IMG/VR virus record: IMGVR_UViG_3300008110_000536
Coordinates: 1 to 26,780 of that record
Source: a virus
Reading direction: 5' to 3' (one strand)
DNA: 26,780 bases
The notes under the pieces were generated by a model, which was given only the letters and a program-made list of their open reading frames with translations, ran no database searches and was not told the origin of the DNA. A program made the position numbers and the translations under genes. Shown here piece by piece: positions 14,521 through 21,800 of this stretch. How positions within the stretch are numbered: the first letter of the stretch is position 1; each line of letters starts with the position of its first letter.

Positions 14521-15528
14521 TTAAGCAGTAAATGTGCCAGAACTTGTGAATGTATGTATAGTAAATCCTCTAGACGAGGTTACTGTACCACCCGTTGCTC
14601 TCTGGCCTCCCCAATATCGCACAATCACTATACCAGAACCTCCTGAACCTGGACTTCCAGCTGTAGCAAAACCAGCAGAAGCACCTCCACCACCACTACC
14701 AGTGTTTGACGAACCAGAACCTGCGGTATTATTTCCTAATACGCCGTTTCCACCTCCACCAGACCCACCGGATCCCGCAGAAGAACCACCATTACCACCA
14801 GCGCCACCACCACCTCTTGTAACAGATGAACCTGTTATAGATGAAGCAAGTCCGTTTCCGCCATTAATAGAACCACTAGAAGGTCTTGACCCTGCACCGC
14901 CACCTCCAGAACCCGCTAAAGGTCCAACAGTTGTTTCTCGCCTACTACCACCTTGTGTTCCTTGGCCAACAAAATTAAAACCTCCTAAACCGGTATCTGC
15001 TGGATCATAGTATGCACCTGAGCCGCCGCCAGAACCGCCATCGTAACCATTTCCTCGGTGTGAACCTGCCGCACCGCCACCATAACTTAACAAATCACCG
15101 AAATATGAAGTTCCACCATTTGTGCTTGGTGCTCCACCTGAACCAACAATTACTTTATATTGTAAACCTGGAATAACGACATATGGTCCTTCTGCGTTTG
15201 TGGAACCTCCAGAATTTTCTCCAGGAACATTACATCTATAACCACCAGCACCACCGCCAGAAGCATCACCGTAATAGCTTGAACTACCGCCGCCACCACC
15301 TGCGATAATTAAATATTGTATTTCATAATTGTTTATTGTAGGAGAACTAAATGCTCTCCAAGTTTCAGAAACTGGATCATACCATTCTGGTTGTCGAGTT
15401 GTTGAATTATATCTAATTTGTCCTTCAACAGGAGAACCAGTTCTATTTGCAGTAGTTCCAACTGGTAATCTTAATTGTTGTCCATTGTCACCAAAGTCAA
15501 CATTTGAAAATTTAACTCTCTGAATCAT
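14521..15528 (-). CDS. Glycine-rich tail fibre adhesin
   Basis: A 335-residue adhesin-like fibre. Residues 1-60 are a common fibre head ('LRLPVGTTANRTGSPVEGQI', 'RYNSTTRQPEWYDPVSETW'). Residues about 70-305 are a glycine-rich domain opening with 'YLIIAGGGGGSS' and full of GGG and GSGG runs, closing with 'GSGGSGIVIVRYWGG'. A short beta end ('GFTIHTFTSSGTFTA') follows. Such domains fold as stacked polyglycine helices in T4-like adhesins such as S16 gp38, but this protein lacks the gp38 N-terminus, so only the principle is shared. Probably receptor-binding. The leader has AATAAATA and a weak AGAGAA ribosome binding site. Confidence 0.87.
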   Translation of the reverse strand: MIQRVKFSNVDFGDNGQQLRLPVGTTANRTGSPVEGQIRYNSTTRQPEWYDPVSETWRAFSSPTINNYEIQYLIIAGGGGGSSSYYGDASGGGAGGYRCNVPGENSGGSTNAEGPYVVIPGLQYKVIVGSGGAPSTNGGTSYFGDLLSYGGGAAGSHRGNGYDGGSGGGSGAYYDPADTGLGGFNFVGQGTQGGSRRETTVGPLAGSGGGGAGSRPSSGSINGGNGLASSITGSSVTRGGGGAGGNGGSSAGSGGSGGGGNGVLGNNTAGSGSSNTGSGGGGASAGFATAGSPGSGGSGIVIVRYWGGQRATGGTVTSSRGFTIHTFTSSGTFTA

Positions 15529-15553
15529 TTATTTTTTCTCTATTGTTTTCGGA

Positions 15554-15561
15554 TATTTATT
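15554..15561 (-). promoter_or_regulatory. Late-promoter-like motif AATAAATA before the glycine-rich fibre
   Basis: The minus strand reads CCATAATAAATATCC; the first TAA is the stop codon of the 123-residue gene. The ATG lies about 25 nt after the motif with AGAGAA in between, the same layout as the leaders at 10650 and 14165. Confidence 0.57.
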
Positions 15562-15931
15562 ATGGTTTTGTAGGCCACACCAAAGACTTAGCATCAACGA
15601 AACCTTCAGTTAAATCTCTTAGTTCTTGGCGATAAGTTGCCCAAGCTTGTTTTTGTTCTTCAGTTAGGGGTGCATCAGGTACTTGTGTCCAATCACATTC
15701 CGCTAATAATTTGTTGCGAGTATTTCTAATTGGTTCAAGTATTTCTTTTTCTTTTTTTGTTTCAAATTCATCTTCAATTTCTGACCATGCAGGTAAATTT
15801 AAAGAAGGATTTGCGGAACCAAGTTGCGAATATGTATTTGTGCCTTCTGGAACATTTAAGTGTATTGCACTACCAAGTCTATTGGATAATACTAATGATA
15901 ATAGTGTTCTGTCTTTTGAAATTTCTAACAT
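15560..15931 (-). CDS. Phage tail assembly chaperone-like protein
   Basis: A 123-residue protein whose C-terminal half matches the phage tail-assembly-chaperone family (Phage_tail_APC type): 'RNTRNKLLAECDWTQVPDAP' followed by 'LTEEQKQAWATYRQELRDL'. The conserved 'R..LL...DW....D.....E...W..YRQ.LRDL' pattern is plain. The N-terminal half ('VLSNRLGSAIHLNVPEG...WSEIEDEFETKKEKEIL') is less typical. Family members help fold or assemble tail and fibre proteins. It starts 12 nt after a fibre stop, with weak ACGGAA as ribosome binding site, and its stop overlaps the promoter-like motif of the glycine-rich fibre. Confidence 0.85.
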   Translation of the reverse strand: MLEISKDRTLLSLVLSNRLGSAIHLNVPEGTNTYSQLGSANPSLNLPAWSEIEDEFETKKEKEILEPIRNTRNKLLAECDWTQVPDAPLTEEQKQAWATYRQELRDLTEGFVDAKSLVWPTKP

Positions 15932-15943
15932 ATTTTTTTCCGT

Positions 15944-16591
15944 TTACCAATAGTAGTTAGCAGAACCAGGAGGAATTCCTGTTACAAATCCATGAAACAC
16001 TATAAATTGTTTTACATATAAAATTTGAGAACCATCCGCTAAACCTCCAACACTTCCGCCACCGGTTGTATGTCCACGAAGTTGCAAGTAAATTGTATCA
16101 CCATCTATACCATCACGGAAATCAAATGCTTTATATGATTGTGCAGAATATTGGTGAACATTTCCTTCAAAATGTATACCGCCACCTGCAGCAATATTTG
16201 TGACACCAGCATTTGAAGTAGAAAAATTATCTTGTGGTCCCGCCATCAAAGGAACTGCCGCACCTTCTCTTGCATTGTATAGTCTCCATGTCCAATAATA
16301 AGAACCTGCTTGAATATATCCTGTAAAACCAACTGTGGCAACTTTTCTATTATTGCTTCCACCTGCAAAAGTAAAAGATTTTAAGTTTTTCCATGCTGAT
16401 GCCGAATTACTAGCTGAGGATTCTCCCGCACTTACCGCCATATACATTGAACCATTTAATACCGACTTACCATCAATTAAAGTTTGTGCAAGACTACTAT
16501 TATAAGAAACATTGCCACTACTGATATTTAAATTACCAGTGATTGTTGGAGATGCAATGTTTGAGGATGTAATTGAGCCGATTAATGCCAT
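15944..16591 (-). CDS. Tail fibre protein with beta-sandwich tip (215 aa)
   Basis: A short fibre. Its head, 'MALIGSITSSNIASPTITGN', and shaft strands ('LNISSGNVSYNSSLAQTLID') resemble the heads of the fibres at 9730-12426. The remainder is a single domain, 'SFTFAGGSNNRKVATVGFTG...YYWTWRLYNAREG...YLQLRGHTTGG...GFVTGIPPGSANYYW', not assigned to a family by eye. It ends in aromatic residues, as many fibre tips do. The ATG overlaps the upstream stop by 1 nt (TAATG) with a strong GAGGAG ribosome binding site. It is followed by the chaperone-like gene. Confidence 0.8.
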   Translation of the reverse strand: MALIGSITSSNIASPTITGNLNISSGNVSYNSSLAQTLIDGKSVLNGSMYMAVSAGESSASNSASAWKNLKSFTFAGGSNNRKVATVGFTGYIQAGSYYWTWRLYNAREGAAVPLMAGPQDNFSTSNAGVTNIAAGGGIHFEGNVHQYSAQSYKAFDFRDGIDGDTIYLQLRGHTTGGGSVGGLADGSQILYVKQFIVFHGFVTGIPPGSANYYW

Positions 16592-17475
16592 TACTTAATC
16601 TCCTCAATGGCGAACTTATATTTTCTGCCTGTAATATTGTTAATCAGATACAAATCTGTTTCTCCTTCTTGCACAGTCCAGTTACCTTTTGTACCATCGA
16701 CCAGATTACCATCACGGTTTTCGTTTGATAGATGCAAGTCACCAGTATAGATGTTATTCCAACGAGCAGTTGCAGAACCTAAATCCCATGTTGTGTTTGC
16801 AGAAGGAATTAAGTTGCCGCTTATAGTTGCGGTAGTTGCAATTGAAATGGTTGCATTAAGTGTTGGTGACTGTAAAACTGGCTGACTAATTGTTGTATTT
16901 GCAGGTAACGCAGTAATTGTGCTTGTTGTTCTAAAACCTAAATTACGAACATGCACATTGGATGAACTTGGTGGTGCCGATGCAAATGTAATTGTGCTAT
17001 TGGCAACTGTGTAATGAATTGGTGCTCTTTGAACAACACCATCAATTGATACAAATAGTGTGTTAGCGTCCGCAGGTCTTTCTGTCAAAGTAAATGCGGT
17101 TGTTGTATTATCACCTGTATAGTTATCAGTTGTAAAAACACGGATATTATTTGCTAATTTTTGATATGAAATTGAACCATCGGGAATTTGATTGTAGATA
17201 CCTGGGTCGATATTGCGATAGGTAACATAGACATTGTTTGTGCCTGATGGTGGTGCTTCTGTGAAAGTTAAAGTTCTGCCAGAAGCATCATATGCAAATA
17301 ATGGTTCTTGTTGAACATTCTCAACAAAAACTTCGATATCGGTAGGTGCAAAAATATTATGAGTTAGTGTGAATGTAGTTGTGCTACCATCTCCACTAAA
17401 TCTCTGTGCATCTCTAGGTAAACCACTTGAACGGATTGGATCAAATGGTAATGCGTTGTTGCCAAGGTATCCCAA
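16591..17475 (-). CDS. Tail fibre with two TFTLT beta modules, TTG start
   Basis: A 294-residue fibre beginning MGYLGNNALPFDPIRSSGLP. It carries two copies of a beta module: 'RFSGDGSTTTFTLTHN...FTEAPPSGTNNVYVTYR' (about 26-89) and 'NYTGDNTTTAFTLTER...FASAPPSSSNVHVRNLG' (about 117-182). A third copy is in the 140-residue protein at 12435. The C-terminus has 'TWDLGSATARWNNIYTGDLH', then 'LSNENRDGN...WTVQEGETDLYLIN' and 'YKFAIEEIK', a unit common to T4-like cyanophage fibres. Initiation is TTG (complement of 17473-17475) with GGAG upstream; an in-frame TAA two codons before excludes a longer start. Confidence 0.83.
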   Translation of the reverse strand: MGYLGNNALPFDPIRSSGLPRDAQRFSGDGSTTTFTLTHNIFAPTDIEVFVENVQQEPLFAYDASGRTLTFTEAPPSGTNNVYVTYRNIDPGIYNQIPDGSISYQKLANNIRVFTTDNYTGDNTTTAFTLTERPADANTLFVSIDGVVQRAPIHYTVANSTITFASAPPSSSNVHVRNLGFRTTSTITALPANTTISQPVLQSPTLNATISIATTATISGNLIPSANTTWDLGSATARWNNIYTGDLHLSNENRDGNLVDGTKGNWTVQEGETDLYLINNITGRKYKFAIEEIK

Positions 17476-17485
17476 AATTTACTCC
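17472..17485 (-). promoter_or_regulatory. Ribosome binding site that sets a TTG start (GGAGTAAATTTTGG)
   Basis: The minus strand reads GGAGTAAATTTTGG: GGAG, 6 nt, then TTG. It matches the leader at 9339-9352 at 12 of 14 positions, including an in-frame stop (TAA here, TAG there) two codons before the TTG. Confidence 0.65.
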
Positions 17486-17491
17486 GTCTTA

Positions 17492-17818
17492 TTAACTAAT
17501 TTCTAGTAATGAAGCAATTACATCCACCGAAGCATTTGCCGATGTAGTAATCTTTAACTCGTCTGCTTGTTGCAATACGACTTTCTGTTCACCACCAATT
17601 GGTACTAATGTAGAACCTGTGAGAATTGGTGCATTTGAAATCAGAGAATAATCGATTGACGACCTACGCAAAAATACATTAGCGGTTACAGTACCGGCAG
17701 ATTTATTCGAAAGTGTCAGACCAATTAATGTAGTCTGTGTAGATGCAGGACAAGTATAAACAGTATTACCACTGGTTACAATGTTTGCCGCTACATTTGA
17801 TTTAAAAGCGTTAGCCAT
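17492..17818 (-). CDS. Small beta-rich T4-like virion protein
   Basis: A 108-residue protein: 'NIVTSGNTVYTCPASTQTTL', 'IGLTLSNKSAGTVTANVFLRR' and 'PIGGEQKVVLQQADELKITTSANASVDVIASLLEIS'. The 'YT.P....T..IGL.L.N......V.V.L' followed by '.G..D...V..S...SV....SLLEI' pattern is a compact beta-sandwich found repeatedly in T4-like cyanophages beside fibre genes. No function is established that I know of. The leader has AGGAA about 11 nt before the ATG and the promoter-like GATAAATAG further upstream. Confidence 0.8.
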   Translation of the reverse strand: MANAFKSNVAANIVTSGNTVYTCPASTQTTLIGLTLSNKSAGTVTANVFLRRSSIDYSLISNAPILTGSTLVPIGGEQKVVLQQADELKITTSANASVDVIASLLEIS

Positions 17819-17842
17819 GTTTATTTTTTCCTGTTAATACTC

Positions 17843-17850
17843 TATTTATC
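17843..17850 (-). promoter_or_regulatory. Late-promoter-like motif GATAAATA
   Basis: The minus strand reads TTAGGATAAATAGAG, where TAA is the stop of the 265-residue fibre (GGA TAA ATA). The next ATG is about 24 nt after the motif with AGGAA between, which leaves room for a normal leader. It parallels the motif at 5543-5550, also embedded in an '...ALG stop'. Confidence 0.57.
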
Positions 17851-18643
17851 CTAAAGCAATCGAAAAAGCAAGAGAAGTACCTTCTAAAGCATTAATTGCA
17901 TCAAATATTCTTGTGTTTGCACTACCACTTAAATTGTTGGCCACAAGAGTTGAAGTCACATTGGCATTGACCATTGTGACATTACCGGTCATTTCACTAC
18001 GACCTGTCACATATAGAACTTCAGAAATATATGCGTTACCAGATACATTTAGGTCATCAAAACCTACTGTATCTAGTGTAATGTTTCCACCAACAAACAA
18101 ATCGCCTGCAATGTAAACTGTGCTACCAAAGCCTGCGGTCGATGTAACATTTAAAGTTGCAACATTACCAGAAACAGTAACATTACTTAGTGTTGTCTGG
18201 CCAGTTACAGTTAGATTGTTACCAAAACTACCTGAACCTGAAACTTCTAGGTCATCATAACCAATTGATTCAAGTCTTAGATTACCCGATACTTCAAGGT
18301 CGCCTTTGATTTGTTGATTGCCATAAACAACAACATCTTGCCCAAAGTAGGCATTACTTGTGACATTAAGCGAGGCGACATTCTGTGTGACTGTTAGATT
18401 ACGGAAAGTACCAGTCACCACATTGGAAGTGTTACCGACCAAGTCGTTGATAGTCGCTGAGGTCTGAACATTCAGCGATACATTTGAACCGCTCCCACCA
18501 ATGATTAATCGAGTATTGGCATAGAACGATTCCCCGTTACCGTTTGTAAGGGTATTTGCGGTAGCAATTAATAACTGAGTGGTACCCAGCCATTGTTGAA
18601 AGGTATTGGAAGTCGATAGTTGACTAATTACATTTGCCGCCAT
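17846..18643 (-). CDS. Beta-helical fibre shaft protein
   Basis: A 265-residue repetitive structural protein. After an N-terminal head ('MAANVISQLSTSNTFQQWLG', then 'TTQLLIATANTLTNGNGESFYANTRLIIGG'), it is built of short repeats of the form 'GDLEVSGNLRLESIGYDDLE' and 'GDLFVGGNITLDTVGFDDLN'. Two tandem units of about 70 residues are visible. The C-terminus 'GTSLAFSIALG' is nearly the same as the frame-shifted end of the fibre at 5546. The look is that of a trimeric fibre shaft without a separate tip. It has a strong AGGAAGG ribosome binding site and overlaps the upstream stop by 1 nt (TAATG). Confidence 0.82.
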   Translation of the reverse strand: MAANVISQLSTSNTFQQWLGTTQLLIATANTLTNGNGESFYANTRLIIGGSGSNVSLNVQTSATINDLVGNTSNVVTGTFRNLTVTQNVASLNVTSNAYFGQDVVVYGNQQIKGDLEVSGNLRLESIGYDDLEVSGSGSFGNNLTVTGQTTLSNVTVSGNVATLNVTSTAGFGSTVYIAGDLFVGGNITLDTVGFDDLNVSGNAYISEVLYVTGRSEMTGNVTMVNANVTSTLVANNLSGSANTRIFDAINALEGTSLAFSIALG

Positions 18644-18870
18644 TATGCCTTCCTCATCTGTGCTATTTCGTGCAACAGATTTTTAATCTCTGTCATATCG
18701 TTTTCTAGTTTAGCCAAGCGTTCTTTTGTTTCTTCTTTTTCGGCTTGTTGTTTCTTTGCGATTTCTCGTTTCATCAAATATTCATTCAAGCCGTTCCTAT
18801 CTGTATTTAGAACAGCTTTGGAATGAATATCTCTGACATAACTGGTGTCTGTAATTCTAACTTGATCCAT
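18643..18870 (-). CDS. Small coiled-coil protein
   Basis: A 75-residue, highly charged protein. The first 30 residues are 'MDQVRITDTSYVRDIHSKAV' and 'LNTDRNGLNE'; the rest is a continuous heptad-like helix ('REIAKKQQAEKEETKERLAK', 'LENDMTEIKNLLHEIAQMRK'). Small coiled-coil genes of this kind with the 'YVRDIHSKA.LN.D...L..Y' start are found near the baseplate genes of T4-like cyanophages. It is probably a virion connector or chaperone. It starts 2 nt after the stop of the DUF4815 gene and lacks a clear Shine-Dalgarno, so reinitiation is likely. Confidence 0.82.
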   Translation of the reverse strand: MDQVRITDTSYVRDIHSKAVLNTDRNGLNEYLMKREIAKKQQAEKEETKERLAKLENDMTEIKNLLHEIAQMRKA

Positions 18871-18872
18871 TT

Positions 18873-21800
18873 TTAGCCTGTCGGTAATGCGATTGCACGG
18901 AAGTCACGAATCTTAGGTACATCAACTGGATTATTACCAACCATTACAATCTTAATTGCAAATGTTCTAAAGCTATTGTATGCAGTAGAATCGGTCGTGT
19001 AAGTAACAGAATTGTTTGCAATACCGTTAACACCTGGTGCATATGTTACTTCACGGAAATCAGTCTTATATGATGAAGTAAAGTTACCACTAATTCTTGT
19101 CATTAATTGATACTGTGAATTATCAAATGCATTAGGATCGGATTTAGATAACAATTTTGCATAAACATAAATTTCAGAACCTGCTGGTTTGTATGCAGTC
19201 AAGTAAACTCGTAAATCACCAGAATCAAAACCATCGGCAAGAGTAACTCTACGGGTCACATATCTAACTTGTGCATTACCGCCTGAGCGTTTATCTTCAC
19301 CATTGTAGATTGCAGTTGCACCTGAACCGGCACCTGTAATTGTAATTGTTGGTGAAGTTGTATAGGCAGAACCTGGGTTGTCAACAATGATACTTGTTAC
19401 ATTGCCACTTGCAACAACCGCATATGCATTGGCACCAGAACCACCGCCACCTGAGATAGAAACAGAACAGTTACCAGAATAAGCGGCACCACCATTTGTA
19501 ATTACGAATCCACTATTCATTAGTGGTAGATTATTAATCTTGTTATCGACAGAAATAATACCAAAACGAGTAATGTCGAGAACAGGTGAAACATCTGAAC
19601 TTGATGTTGACATTGTTGCAGTTACAATGAATGTATTGTTACCAACATTCTGATATAAAATTCTGCGACCTTCTCCATCGTCACAATCATAGTCTGACAA
19701 TGGAATGATTGATTTGGCATTAGCGTATGCACCACCAGATTTCTGTGAATCAAATGTATAATTGATTGTCGTATTGGCAACAGAAATTTGTGATGTGATT
19801 AGATGTACCAAATCAAATGGTGTATTTGAACTTGGTGCATTAATTCTAAACTTAGCGGTAACAGGATTTGTTGAGAATCTTCTACGGAACATTCTGAACA
19901 TTAAATCAGAGTTTTGGTCTGAAGTCCATGTCGAACCGTTTTGAGATAAGAACAAAGAACCACCATATGGTTGTTCAGAGATTTGTTTACCACCAACCAA
20001 GTCTAACTTACCAATCTCTGCAATGTATGCCTCATATTTGTTTGAGTTCGCCAATAGAACAAATGAATGTTCGCCTGGTTGCAAGTAAATTGGTGTGTCA
20101 AATACAAACTCTGTGTATTTGTTTGAATCTTCTAAACTTGGTGATTCTGTTACTTTAACTTTATCTGGTGTCAAAGAAACAGTTGCATATGGGTAAATTA
20201 CTGATGATGAAGGATATCCGTTAACAGTAGGACGAATTTGTAATGTAACAGGAATTATTTCGTCTTTTGTTTTGAAACAGAAACGCATCTTATCAACAAA
20301 AACACCTTGTGGGAAGTTTGCAGGTGACACCAAGAATGTCTGTGCAAGTGGGTCTGCCCAACCAATAATTTGTCGTGTTGAAGATGAAGATACTGAAGTA
20401 CCTAGTCTTTCTGTGATAACACGACCATCAGTTACAGATTGTCTCTGAATAGAAGGTTGAATTGTTGATACAAGAACTTCTTCTTTTTGTTGCAATAAAC
20501 CTTGTGCAAAGAATGATGCATCACCAGATGTTGATGAAGAAGGAATATCACCAGTTGAAGTATCTGTCAAACGGAAGTTTTTCTCACCAACACGGAATGT
20601 TGCAGTTGGGATTGTAAAGATACCTGCACACTTACCTGATACATCTGTCTTTAGACGACCAATTGAGTAAGTTGAAGATGTATCTGGTGTGATTGACCAA
20701 GAACCAGAAATCGAAAGAACACGGGTACCTGAGTTGTATCCTGAAACAGTTGCGGATTGTCCTGCACCTGTACCAGAAGTAATGAATACGGTTGCGCCTG
20801 TGTAATCACCAGTATTAGTTGCACCAGTTACGGCAGTGCTTAGTGTAATAGAACCTGATGATGATGCGGCAACAAAACCAGAATAGTGTTCGAAACTAGA
20901 AATCCTGTAAATGTTACCTGATGACTGGCCAACAATATCTGCGGTCACATTAAATGGTGACGATACGGAAATGTTTGTCAAGTAAACATTGTTGTTTGAT
21001 GACAATACGGCAATTGCAGTACCTAGTGTCGCAGAAGTTGAAGCATTACGAATAGTAACCGTTTCGAAGTTACCAACAGTTGTTCTTAACAGAATATTGT
21101 TAGTTGTAGTTGTAAATCTGTTGGCTCTTGCAACATATTTTTCTGCAGCTGCATTATCAAAGAATGGATACAATGTGGTACTTGGTTTAAAGTCTATTGC
21201 AGTAAACAGAACACCAATTGAACGCATGAATGGAATTACAGAAACATCAATGATTCTGTCACCAATAGATTGCGTAATTCTTTCTGAAACAACTCTTGAT
21301 GCAATACCATCTCTTGTTTGACCAACTTGACGAGTGGTCTCAAAAGAATTAGTAGAAGTTGTTGTGCGAACTAATGCATTGCCTTCCCAATTATCACGGG
21401 AAGATGTTGAAGTACCAGTTCTTCTTGTTGATGGTTCACCTGTCCAACGATTTTGCCATGCACCCCATTCAAATTGCCAACTAGATGCACCAGATGAAGT
21501 CAACAATCTGTTCCATGCATCTTGGTCACCACCTAAGTTAATTAAAACATCAGGTCTGGTGTCAGTATCAACCCAAATATCAGAAGGTGGGTTAAGTGTA
21601 ATTTTACCAAGATAGTTAACCACATTGAATGGGTTAACATTGATAGAACGAGATGCAAGAGGTTGGTCAATAAACGCAACAGAAGTACCTGTTGCCGTTA
21701 CAAAAGGACCTGTTTGCAAATGATTGGTTGAGTTTGCAGAATCGAATGTTAGACCAAATGAATAGATGTTAAACGATGGTCTTAGATTTTTACCTGTAAC

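Noticed and set aside
14534-15010. Plus-strand 158-residue proline-rich ORF
   Set aside because: It is the antisense image of the glycine codons in the glycine-rich fibre; proline runs arise from GGN read backwards. No ribosome binding site or neighbouring plus-strand genes.
14521-15528. Glycine-rich fibre as a strict gp38 (S16/T2-type) adhesin
   Set aside because: The glycine-rich principle is shared, but the N-terminal fibre head and closing strands differ from gp38, and no gp37 partner is adjacent. Left as a glycine-rich fibre.
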